Shown here: in pieces, positions 44,907 to 52,552 of the stretch
How positions within the stretch are numbered: position 1 is the stretch's first letter
Layout of the letters: the number at the start of each line of letters is the position of its first letter
Assembly: GCA_946612455.1 (NCBI GenBank)
Contig: CAMOER010000014.1
Coordinates: 1 to 63,124, forward strand
DNA length: 63,124 nt
Reading direction: 5' to 3'
Source: UBA3305 sp002373555
GTDB taxonomy: Bacteria > Bacillota > Clostridia > Lachnospirales > Lachnospiraceae
Notes under the pieces: generated by a model
What the model was told of the DNA's origin: nothing
The model's database searches: none
The model's input: the letters and a program-made list of their open reading frames with translations, nothing else
Program-made: the position numbers and the translations under genes

Positions 44907-46490
44907 CTATTTTCCGCTGTCGCCGTAGTTGGACAGCACTCTCGCGGAAGGATCGTTCACATCGCACCCTTCCCAGTTCTTATTCGGCATCCAGAAATCC
45001 GGGACCATTTCCGCCTGTCCGGGATAATATTTCTCAAAAATATCCCGGTACAGCAGCGATTCCTTCGTAAACGGTCTTGCATGCCCGTATCTCGCGCAGC
45101 CGGCTTCGAATTCCGCATCCGTATACTGCGTGTCCGCGTATTCCTTCAGATAATCCACCATGGAATGTCCGACCGCATCGGAAAAAGCCGCCTTCTCTCT
45201 CCAGAGGATCTCATCCGGCAGCAGCCCGGTTCCCTCAAATGCATGCCTCAGCAGATACTTGCCCTTGCCGTATCTGTTCATCTTGATCTCCGGATCCAGA
45301 CTCATGACATAATGCACGAAATCCAGATCGCCGAACGGTACGCGGGCCTCCAGCGAGTTGTCCGCGATGCACCGGTCCGCGCGGAGCACATCATACATAT
45401 AGAGCTCCCGGACCCGCTTCTCGGATTCCTTCCGGAATTCCCCGGCTGACGGCGCAAAATCCGTATATTTGTATCCGAAGAGCTCGTCGGAGATCTCTCC
45501 TGTCAGCAGCACACGCAGATCCGTCTTTTCGTGAATGCCCTTACAGAGAAGATACATGCCCATGCTCGCACGGATCGTCGTGATATCGAAGGTGCCCAGA
45601 ATGCTGATGACTCTCTCCAGCGAGGCGGTCACTTCCTCCGGCGTCATATAGATCTCCGTATGATGACTGCCGATGAAGTCCGCTGCCTGTCTGGCATATT
45701 TCAGGTCGATCGCGTCCTCCGTCATGCCGATGGCAAAGGTTTCGATCGGCCGTTCACTTTCTTTTGCCGCGATCGCACAGACCAGCGAGGAATCCAGGCC
45801 GCCCGAGAGCAGATAGCCGACTTTCGCGTCGGAAACCAGTCTTTTCTTCACACCGGCGATCAGCTTGTCACGGATATTGGCGCAGGCTGTTTCCACGTCG
45901 TCGCGGCAGACCGTATCCACGGCAGCGATATCACAATAGCAGACAAATTCTCCGTCTTTGTAATAATGTCCCGGCGGGAACGGCCGGATCTGCTCTGTCA
46001 GACCGCACAGATTTCTGGCTTCGCTTGCAAACAGGATCGAACCGTTCTCATCATAACCATAAAACAGCGGACGGATCCCGATCGGATCTCTGGCGGCGAT
46101 AAACGCATCCGTCTCCGCGTCATAGATCACACAGGCAAACTCCGCATCCAGCATGCCGAACATATCCGTACCGAATTCCCGGAACAGCGGAAGCAGGATC
46201 TCGCAGTCACTCTCACTGGTGAAGGAGTATCCCTTCGCCTGCAGCATCTCTTTCAGCTCCGCAAAACCGTAGATCTCGCCGTTGCAGACCGAATAGCTTC
46301 CGTCCAGTTCGAACGGCTGCATGCCGTCCGAAGTCAGATCCATGATCGCGAGCCGGTGGTAGGCCATCGTTCCGGTTCCGGTCTCGATGATCCGGCTGTC
46401 ATCCGGCCCGCGCTCTTTGGATCTGTAAAACGCGGCCTTCAATGCATCAAATGAGGAAACGCTGCCGCAGCAGCACATGATCGAACACAT
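44907..46490 (-). CDS. asnB: Asparagine synthetase B (glutamine-hydrolysing)
   Basis: Amidates aspartate to asparagine using glutamine and ATP. It has 527 residues. The mature N-terminal Cys2 nucleophile opens MCSIMCCCGS, followed by the Ntn-type glutaminase domain (ERGPDDSRI, YHRLAIMDL). The synthetase domain has the PP-loop YLLSGGLDSSLVCAIA. The ribosome site AAGGAGAG overlaps the glnN stop codon, so it is coupled to glnN. It is the second gene of the glutamine operon. Confidence 0.95.
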   Translation of the reverse strand: MCSIMCCCGSVSSFDALKAAFYRSKERGPDDSRIIETGTGTMAYHRLAIMDLTSDGMQPFELDGSYSVCNGEIYGFAELKEMLQAKGYSFTSESDCEILLPLFREFGTDMFGMLDAEFACVIYDAETDAFIAARDPIGIRPLFYGYDENGSILFASEARNLCGLTEQIRPFPPGHYYKDGEFVCYCDIAAVDTVCRDDVETACANIRDKLIAGVKKRLVSDAKVGYLLSGGLDSSLVCAIAAKESERPIETFAIGMTEDAIDLKYARQAADFIGSHHTEIYMTPEEVTASLERVISILGTFDITTIRASMGMYLLCKGIHEKTDLRVLLTGEISDELFGYKYTDFAPSAGEFRKESEKRVRELYMYDVLRADRCIADNSLEARVPFGDLDFVHYVMSLDPEIKMNRYGKGKYLLRHAFEGTGLLPDEILWREKAAFSDAVGHSMVDYLKEYADTQYTDAEFEAGCARYGHARPFTKESLLYRDIFEKYYPGQAEMVPDFWMPNKNWEGCDVNDPSARVLSNYGDSGK

Positions 46491-46501
46491 AGAGTCTCTC
46501 C

Positions 46502-48598
46502 TTACATATCGGAAAACAGCAGGTCTGCGTAGGTGGGGAACGGCCAGTATTTCTTTGCGGTCAGAAGCTCCGCCCGGTCACACGGTTCCCGCAGCGCCTT
46601 CATCTGTACCAGCACCCTGTCTCTTACCAGCGCGGCTTCGCTGATGATGTCTCCGGCATCTTTCAGTCCGGATACGGCGGTTTCCAGCGCGTCGGCGGCC
46701 AGATCGATCTCCTCGGTCAGGCAGGCAAGCTTCCCGATCAGCTCCCTTTCATAGCGGCAGCTGATGTCCGGCACGACAGCCATCTTTGCCGAAGCCCTCA
46801 GAGCAACATCGGCCGTGTATGTCTCGATTGCCGGCATGATCAGGGATCTGGCCATCCGGATCATGGTCCTGGCCTCGATCGCCACGCTCTTGCAGTAGTT
46901 TTCCAGCATGATCTCGCAGCGGGAATGCAGCTCCGCCTCGGAAAACACCTTGTGCGCGGTCAGCATTTTTACATTTTTCGCATCCAGCAGATGCGGCATC
47001 GCATCCGCAGTCGTCCGTAAATTCATCAGGCCGCGGTCCTCTTCGGCTTCCCGGATCCAGGCATCATCATAGCCGTTTCCGTTGAAAATGATCCGTTTAT
47101 GATCCCGGATCGTCTCCCGGATCATCTCATGGAGCACCGTTTCAAAATCCTCTGCCTGTTCCAGAATGTCCGCATAGATCCTCAGACTTTCGGCCACGGC
47201 CGTATTCAGCATGATATTCGTGCATGCAATGCTGTCCGAAGAACCGACCATTCTGAATTCAAACTTATTTCCCGTAAATGCGAACGGAGATGTCCGGTTC
47301 CTGTCGGTGGTGTCACGGTTGAAGCGCGGCAGCACGTCCGCCCCGAGCCGCATCCTGACTTTTTCCGTTCCCGCATAGGGGATATCATGCTCGATCGATT
47401 CCAGGATCGCCGTGAGCTCATCCCCCAGGAAGATCGAGATCACGGCCGGGGGCGCTTCATTTGCGCCAAGCCTGTGATCATTGCCGGCCGTGGCGACGGC
47501 CAGCCGCAGCAGATCCTGATAATCGTCCACGGCCTTGATGACGGCGCACAGGAACAGAAGGAACTGCGCATTTTCATAAGGGGTCTCCCCCGGAGACAGC
47601 AGATTCAGCCCGGTATCGGTCCCCAGCGACCAGTTGTTGTGCTTTCCGCTGCCGTTGACGCCTTCGAACGGTTTTTCATGAAGAAGACAGACCAGACCGT
47701 GCTTTGCCGCGGCTTTCTGCATGATCTCCATGGTCAGCTGGTTGTGATCCGTGGCTACATTCGCCTCGGTATAGACCGGCGCCAGTTCGTGCTGCGCAGG
47801 GGCGACTTCGTTATGTTCCGTCTTCGCAAGAACGCCCAGTTTCCAGAGGTCCTCATTCAGTTCCTCCATATAGGCGGCGACGGCAGGCTTGATCACACCG
47901 AAATAGTGATCGTCCATCTCCTGTCCCTTCGGCGGCAGTGCGCCAAAAAGCGTGCGGCCCGAGAAACGCAGATCCGGACGTTTATCGTACATTTCCTTCG
48001 CAATCAGGAAATATTCCTGCTCCGGACCGACGAACGGAATGACACGCTTTGCAGACGTATTTCCGAAGAGCCGGAGGATCCGCAGCGCCTGGGTATTCAG
48101 CGCCTGCATGGACCGCAGCAGCGGCGTCTTCTTATCCAGCGCGTGACCTTCATAAGAACAGAACGCTGTCGGGATACAGAGCGTTTTTCCCTTGATAAAC
48201 GCATAGGAAGTGGGATCCCAGGCAGTATAGCCGCGCGCTTCGAAAGTCGCCCGCAGGCCCCCGCTGGGGAAGGAGGAGGCGTCCGGCTCACCTTTGATCA
48301 GGTTCTTCCCGGAGAATTCCATGATCACGCCGCCGTCCGGTGAAGGCGTGATAAAGCTGTCATGTTTTTCCGCCGTAACGCCTGTCAGCGGCTGAAACCA
48401 GTGGGTGAAATGGGTGGCGCCGTTCTCCACGGCCCATTCCTTCATCGTCTCCGCGACCGCGTTGGCAACGGAAAGATCCAGTTTCTTCCCTTCGTCGATC
48501 GTCTTCCGCAGCGAATTATATACTTCCGCGGAAAGCCTTGCCCTCATAACGCGGTCGTCAAACACCATGCTGCCGAACAGATCCTGTACAGTTCCCAT
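46502..48598 (-). CDS. glnN: Type III glutamine synthetase (GlnN)
   Basis: Assimilates ammonia into glutamine with ATP. It has 698 residues, the large class III form common in Bacteroides, cyanobacteria and some Clostridia, distinct from the 403-residue enzyme at 49634. Motifs include FVGPEQEYFLI, AKTEHNEVAPAQHELAP and EKPFEGVNGSGKHNNWS. GGGGGATGATTT precedes the ATG. It leads an operon whose other enzymes (AsnB, GlmS, GuaA) consume glutamine. The mRNA begins with a terminator hairpin shared with pyrG. Confidence 0.96.
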   Translation of the reverse strand: MGTVQDLFGSMVFDDRVMRARLSAEVYNSLRKTIDEGKKLDLSVANAVAETMKEWAVENGATHFTHWFQPLTGVTAEKHDSFITPSPDGGVIMEFSGKNLIKGEPDASSFPSGGLRATFEARGYTAWDPTSYAFIKGKTLCIPTAFCSYEGHALDKKTPLLRSMQALNTQALRILRLFGNTSAKRVIPFVGPEQEYFLIAKEMYDKRPDLRFSGRTLFGALPPKGQEMDDHYFGVIKPAVAAYMEELNEDLWKLGVLAKTEHNEVAPAQHELAPVYTEANVATDHNQLTMEIMQKAAAKHGLVCLLHEKPFEGVNGSGKHNNWSLGTDTGLNLLSPGETPYENAQFLLFLCAVIKAVDDYQDLLRLAVATAGNDHRLGANEAPPAVISIFLGDELTAILESIEHDIPYAGTEKVRMRLGADVLPRFNRDTTDRNRTSPFAFTGNKFEFRMVGSSDSIACTNIMLNTAVAESLRIYADILEQAEDFETVLHEMIRETIRDHKRIIFNGNGYDDAWIREAEEDRGLMNLRTTADAMPHLLDAKNVKMLTAHKVFSEAELHSRCEIMLENYCKSVAIEARTMIRMARSLIMPAIETYTADVALRASAKMAVVPDISCRYERELIGKLACLTEEIDLAADALETAVSGLKDAGDIISEAALVRDRVLVQMKALREPCDRAELLTAKKYWPFPTYADLLFSDM

Positions 48599-48616
48599 AA
48601 ATCATCCCCCTTATCC

Positions 48617-48671
48617 GTAAAAAAAGAGGCAAAGACGCCGTTTGTGCGCGAACACAAAAGACGTCTTTGCC
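48617..48671 (-). promoter_or_regulatory. glnN leader terminator hairpin (shared with pyrG)
   Basis: On the minus strand, the leader begins CATAAAGGCAAAGACGTC. GGCAAAGACGTC (48671-48660) pairs over 12 bp with GGCGTCTTTGCC (48639-48628). A second block, TTTGTG/CACAAA, extends it around a 6-base loop after one mismatch, and CTCTTTTTTT follows. The first 23 transcribed bases match the pyrG leader with one difference, while the loop differs. Confidence 0.8.
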
Positions 48672-48683
48672 TTTATGGAGCGG

Positions 48684-48712
48684 ATTATACACCCGCATAA
48701 TTTGTCTGTCAA
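48684..48712 (-). promoter_or_regulatory. Predicted promoter of the glnN-asnB-glmS-guaA operon
   Basis: Perfect consensus on the minus strand: TTGACA (48712-48707), 17-bp spacer, TATAAT (48689-48684), with GCGGGTG before the -10 as in pyrG. Confidence 0.85.
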
Positions 48713-48888
48713 GAAAAAGCTCCGGCAGGGCTCTCCGTATGGACCGGCCATGCGGTCTCCCATTGCGGATTTATGCTTTCTTTTCCTGCTCTCTTAAAAG
48801 TCTCCAGAGATTCTCCGGATCGATCGGAATCTGGTGCGGCCGCAGAATCAACAATGCTTACGGTAAGTCCGGATCTTTCCGTCTCCTG
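48713..48888. other. Gap between glnN leader and thpR
   Basis: About 175 bp without a convincing gene. Two very short minus-strand frames (48848-48892 and 48771-48854) read like coding sequence in different frames (TGDGKIRTYRKHC, then RPHQIPIDPENLWRLLREQ). They could be a frameshifted remnant of a small gene. Confidence 0.3.
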
Positions 48889-49380
48889 TCAAATAGAGAA
48901 TATCTCCTTATAGACCCGCTTCCCGTCCTTCACATCGGACCGCATAAGCGAGACGCGCTTTACCATCATATCTCCCTTCGGCGCCGGCACACCCTGAAAA
49001 CGTCCGTTCCGTTTGCGGATCAGCGTAATGTGCGGCACGAACTTCTTCCTGTCGTAGGCAATGCCCGCAGCGTCCAGCGCACTCCGGACGCTTCTTGTCA
49101 GACCGGAGAGTCCCTGGCTGCCCTTCAGGCCGATCCAAAGGATATCGCCGAACGTACCCGGTTCCGAAAAGGAAAGCCGGAACGGCTTAAAGGAAACAGT
49201 CCCGAGCGCCTCCTTCACCGGCGCGGCATCTTCCGTCTCCCCTAAAAAAGCCAGCGTCAGATGCAGGTTCGCGGTCGGCGTGTAATTCCCTTTCACGCCA
49301 GCCTTCTTCAGAGCATGCATCATGCCCGTCGCGGCGGCTTTCATTTCATCAGACAATGTGATCGCTATAAACAAACGCAT
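48889..49380 (-). CDS. thpR: RNA 2',3'-cyclic phosphodiesterase (2H family)
   Basis: LigT/ThpR-type 2H phosphoesterase that opens RNA 2',3'-cyclic phosphates; the in vivo substrate is uncertain. It has 163 residues. The two histidine motifs HLTL (in ANLHLTLAFLGE) and HITL (in FVPHITLIRKR) are both present. The ATG at 49380 has AGGAGGG upstream and the gene has its own promoter. It is divergent from glnA. Confidence 0.88.
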   Translation of the reverse strand: MRLFIAITLSDEMKAAATGMMHALKKAGVKGNYTPTANLHLTLAFLGETEDAAPVKEALGTVSFKPFRLSFSEPGTFGDILWIGLKGSQGLSGLTRSVRSALDAAGIAYDRKKFVPHITLIRKRNGRFQGVPAPKGDMMVKRVSLMRSDVKDGKRVYKEIFSI

Positions 49381-49423
49381 GCGTAATTCCCTCCTGAAAA
49401 ACCCGGATTCTGCCTGCGGTTTC

Positions 49424-49452
49424 AGAATAAATCCGGACGTGTATGAAGTCAA
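49424..49452 (-). promoter_or_regulatory. Predicted thpR promoter
   Basis: On the minus strand, TTGACT (49452-49447), 17-bp spacer, TATTCT (49429-49424). Confidence 0.6.
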
Positions 49453-49471
49453 GCAAACAGATAGCTGTTCT

Positions 49472-49485
49472 TACCAATGTTGGTA
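49472..49485. promoter_or_regulatory. Dyad between the thpR and glnA promoters
   Basis: TACCAA-TG-TTGGTA is an inverted repeat with 6-bp arms. It could be a transcription factor site, but it lies more than 80 bp upstream of the glnA -35. A CCCGG/CCGGG hairpin lies downstream at about 49514-49533. Confidence 0.35.
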
Positions 49486-49567
49486 TTGATATGTACCTGC
49501 CGCTCCGGATCATCCCGGTGAAACATCGTTCCGGGTAAGCCGCATCCTGCATTTTTCATAAAAAATC

Positions 49568-49596
49568 TGGAAATATTCCTTTTTTTGCTGTATAGT
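49568..49596 (+). promoter_or_regulatory. Predicted glnA promoter
   Basis: TGGAAA (49568-49573), 17-bp spacer, TATAGT (49591-49596). The weak -35 suggests that an activator may be needed. The leader of about 30 bases is too short for an ANTAR two-hairpin target. Confidence 0.45.
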
Positions 49597-49633
49597 ACCA
49601 ACAAACATTTTCACGCAGGAAAGCAGGTGGATC

Positions 49634-50845
49634 ATGAAATATACAAAAGAAGAGGTCATGCAGTTTGTCTCCGAGGAGGATGTGAAATTCATCCGCCTTG
49701 ATTTCTGTGACGTATTCGGAAAGAGAAAGAACATCTCCATCATGCCGGAAGAGCTTCCGCGCGCTTTTGAGTACGGCATTGCTTTTGATGCCTCGGCGAT
49801 CGCCGGCTTTGGCGACGAAACGAGATCCGATCTGCTCCTGCACCCTGATCCCGATACGCTCATGATGCTTCCATGGCGGCCGGAGCACGGAAAGATCGTC
49901 CGTATGTTCTGCACCATAACCTATCCTGACGGCACGGTTTTCGACCGGGACACCAGAAGCCTGCTGAAAAAGGCTGTCGATGATGCGGCCGCCCTCGGCT
50001 ACAGTTTCTCCTTCGGCACGGAGCAGGAATTCTATCTGTTCGAACTCGATGAGAACGGACATCCGACGAAGATCCCCTATGATACGGCCGGGTATATGGA
50101 TATCGCGCCGGATGACCGCGGCGACAACATCCGCCGGGAGATCTGCCTGACACTGGAGAAAATGGGGATCCGTCCCGAGAGCGCACACCATGAAGAAGGC
50201 CCCGGGCAGAATGAGATCGCCTTCCGTTATTCGGATGCGATGACAGCGACAGATGACGCGATGACCTTCCGCAGTGTTGTAAAAACCATCGCCAGACGCA
50301 ACGGCCTGTATGCCGACTTCTCTCCGAAGCCGCTGGAGGACCGTCCCGGCAACAGTTTCCATATCAATATTTCCGTACAGCCTTCCGGCGGGAAGGAAAA
50401 TCTCTATTATATGATCGCCGGAATCATGGATAAGATCGAGGAAATGACTGCATTTCTGAACCCGACGGAAGAATCCTACAAGCGGCTCGGGCACAACAAA
50501 GCACCGTCCTATATTTCCTGGTCGCATGAGAACCGTTCACAGCTGATCCGCATTCCGGCAGCAGTCGGTGAGTATTTCCGGGCAGAGCTGCGTTCCCCGG
50601 ATCCGACCGCTAACCCTTATCTTGCATTCACGCTCCTGATCTATGCAGGTCTGTACGGGCTGACGGAAAAGCCGGCGCTTCCTGCGCCCGCGGACATCAA
50701 TATGTATACAGCTGATCCGGCCGTGCTCTCCGCCTACCGGAGACTGCCGCATAATCTCGGCCTTGCCTGCCGGATCGCGGAACATAGTGAATTTATCAGG
50801 GAGCATGTGCCGGAAGCGATCCTGGATATTTACTGCGGATCGTAA
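49634..50845 (+). CDS. glnA: Type I glutamine synthetase, short form
   Basis: Makes glutamine from glutamate and ammonia. The 403 residues are about 40 shorter than typical GlnA. It has FIRLDFCDVFGKRKNIS at the N terminus, the metal motif FGTEQEFYLF, the HHEEGPGQNE block and NSFHINISV followed by ELRSPDPTANPYLAF. It lacks an obvious adenylylation tyrosine motif, as in other Firmicutes. It is transcribed with an ANTAR regulator 72 bp downstream, an association known in Clostridia. It is a second glutamine synthetase beside GlnN. Confidence 0.92.
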   Translation: MKYTKEEVMQFVSEEDVKFIRLDFCDVFGKRKNISIMPEELPRAFEYGIAFDASAIAGFGDETRSDLLLHPDPDTLMMLPWRPEHGKIVRMFCTITYPDGTVFDRDTRSLLKKAVDDAAALGYSFSFGTEQEFYLFELDENGHPTKIPYDTAGYMDIAPDDRGDNIRREICLTLEKMGIRPESAHHEEGPGQNEIAFRYSDAMTATDDAMTFRSVVKTIARRNGLYADFSPKPLEDRPGNSFHINISVQPSGGKENLYYMIAGIMDKIEEMTAFLNPTEESYKRLGHNKAPSYISWSHENRSQLIRIPAAVGEYFRAELRSPDPTANPYLAFTLLIYAGLYGLTEKPALPAPADINMYTADPAVLSAYRRLPHNLGLACRIAEHSEFIREHVPEAILDIYCGS

Positions 50846-50917
50846 ACGTCCTGCAGCTCCTGAGCGGCCTGTGCTCAGCCGGATGGACGGGAAAAACAGA
50901 AAAGGAGGTGACGGAAA

Positions 50918-51502
50918 ATGAGCGGGAAGCTGCGAAGCTACAGCATACTGATTGTGTCCGCTTCAGACAAACTGAATACCGCAGTACACTCGCTTCTGCC
51001 CGCATCTTCCTTTACGCAGGTCGTCACTGTTTCCGACATTTCAGCCGCGGCAAGAAAATGCACCGACCGCCGGTTTGACATGATCCTGATCAACTCTCCC
51101 CTGCCGGACGATGCCGGCATCCGTTTCGCCATAGACAGGAGCGCCTCCGGTAATACCGTCGTCATGCTATTGTTAAAATCCGAGATTCATGATGAGATAT
51201 ATGAGAATGTCGTTGTCCATGGTGTGTTCACCCTGAAAAAACCGGTCACCCTGCCGATGCTTTCGACCGCCGTCGGCTGGATGTGCTCCGCCAGGGAAAA
51301 GCTCCGCACTTCCGAAAAGAAGACGCTGACGATCGAAGAAAAGATGGCAGAGATCCGGACTGTCAACCGGGCCAAATGGCTGCTGATCGAAAAAGAAGGC
51401 ATGGACGAGCCGCAGGCGCACCGTTATATAGAGAAGACCGCCATGGACAGCGGCATGACAAAGCGCACCACAGCGGAGGAGATCATCGCAAGATACCAAT
51501 AA
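50918..51502 (+). CDS. ANTAR-domain RNA-binding antiterminator with receiver-like N-terminus
   Basis: Predicted antiterminator of the AmiR/NasR type with 194 residues. The N-terminal ~120 residues resemble a response-regulator receiver (YSILIVSASDKLN, FDMILINSPLPDDAG) but the usual acidic pocket is incomplete, so phosphorylation is doubtful. A short coiled coil (REKLRTSEKKTLTIEEKM) leads to the ANTAR three-helix bundle (INRAKWLLIEKEG-like, here VNRAKWLLIEKEGMDE, then AHRYIEKTAMD). ANTAR domains bind paired RNA hairpins and prevent termination. The ribosome site AAGGAGGTGA is near perfect. Its place after glnA suggests a role in nitrogen control. Confidence 0.88.
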   Translation: MSGKLRSYSILIVSASDKLNTAVHSLLPASSFTQVVTVSDISAAARKCTDRRFDMILINSPLPDDAGIRFAIDRSASGNTVVMLLLKSEIHDEIYENVVVHGVFTLKKPVTLPMLSTAVGWMCSAREKLRTSEKKTLTIEEKMAEIRTVNRAKWLLIEKEGMDEPQAHRYIEKTAMDSGMTKRTTAEEIIARYQ

Positions 51503-51576
51503 CCCACGGGAAAGTGGTTCCGTGGGTTATCTTTCTCCTGATACAGCGTAACCCACGGGACCTGTCCCCGTGGGTT
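51501..51576. terminator. Paired hairpins between the ANTAR gene and the PanE-like gene
   Basis: AACCCACGG/CCGTGGGTT (51501-51528), followed by ATCTTTCT, serves as a modest terminator for the ANTAR gene. A second copy with the same arms, AACCCACGGG/CCCGTGGGTT (51550-51576), follows 21 bp later and faces the end of the convergent reductase gene. The duplication suggests a palindromic repeat unit. Confidence 0.65.
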
Positions 51577-51582
51577 GCGAGC

Positions 51583-52512
51583 TCACTTATATTTCTTCTC
51601 CAGCAGCTGCGCTGCCATCCTGTAGGTCGGCGCGGCTACATTATACTGATCGCACAGCCGGACCACTTCAAATACCAGTCCGTCCAGCTCCGACTGTTTT
51701 CCCGCAGCCACATCCCGCTGCATGGAGGTATCGGACGTCGGATCGAGCCGGCTCAGGATCTCCAGATTGATCTTCACATAATCATCGTCAAAAGGATACC
51801 CCATCGCGGCTGCCAGATCCGTGATCTCGGCGATCATCGCCTTGAACATTTCCCTGGCCGGGCCCTCCTGCTGCAGATCCTTTGCCTTCGCATCATAGAA
51901 CAGTCCCGCAGCCCCGGCCGGAGATACATAGGAGAATTTCTGCAGGCAGTCTCTCTCGATGTGCTCCGACAGCCTGCCGTCGATCCCCGCAGCCTTCAGA
52001 TCCTGTTCCGCCGCCTGCAGCTTCGCAAGCGTCTTCTCATCACATGTCTCACCGGTCCGGATCCCGAAGATGACCCGGAGGATCTCACCGCTCTGCCGGA
52101 TCACGCCCGGCTCCTTAATATCGGATGCCACGTAGATGCATCCGTCCGTAACGGTGACCCCGGGCAGATCCTTCCGAATCCTCCCGCCGGTCCCGAAGAT
52201 GTTCAGGATCGGAATGATCACGGTCTCCGGTCCGGACACCCGCTGCAGGAACGGCAGGACCGCATCGACCGAATAGCCCTTCACGCAGACAAAGATCACA
52301 TCCGGTCTGTCATCATACTCCTCCGCCGAAAAAGCCGGCACACTGACCGTCTTCCTCGTATGGCACCAGATCCTGCTGACCGTGAGTCCGTTCTTCCTGA
52401 TGGCATCCAGATGTTCGCCCCGGGCGATCAGCGTCACATCCATACCGGCTTCCGCCATCTGGAATCCGATCATGCCGCCGGTCCCGCCGGCGCCCAAAAC
52501 CGCATATTTCAT
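51583..52512 (-). CDS. Ketopantoate reductase (PanE/ApbA) family oxidoreductase
   Basis: NAD(P)H-dependent reductase of the 2-dehydropantoate 2-reductase family, 309 residues. The N-terminal Rossmann motif is AVLGAGGTGGMIG. The C-terminal helical domain has a family-like block PTSDTSMQRDVAAGKQSELDGL, in which the Ser-Met-x-x-Asp and Glu-x-Asp pattern is typical. It may be the pantothenate enzyme, but many paralogues reduce other 2-keto acids, so no symbol is given. AGGGAG lies about 11 bases before the ATG. It ends close to the convergent ANTAR gene. Confidence 0.82.
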   Translation of the reverse strand: MKYAVLGAGGTGGMIGFQMAEAGMDVTLIARGEHLDAIRKNGLTVSRIWCHTRKTVSVPAFSAEEYDDRPDVIFVCVKGYSVDAVLPFLQRVSGPETVIIPILNIFGTGGRIRKDLPGVTVTDGCIYVASDIKEPGVIRQSGEILRVIFGIRTGETCDEKTLAKLQAAEQDLKAAGIDGRLSEHIERDCLQKFSYVSPAGAAGLFYDAKAKDLQQEGPAREMFKAMIAEITDLAAAMGYPFDDDYVKINLEILSRLDPTSDTSMQRDVAAGKQSELDGLVFEVVRLCDQYNVAAPTYRMAAQLLEKKYK

Positions 52513-52552
52513 ACTGTTCTGTCTCCCTTTCCGTACCAGCCTGTCTTTCCGA

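Noticed and set aside
48617..48671. A canonical ANTAR two-hexaloop target in the glnN leader
   Set aside because: There is one long hairpin, and the loop TTCGCG lacks the A1/G4 pattern; the pyrG loop has five bases.
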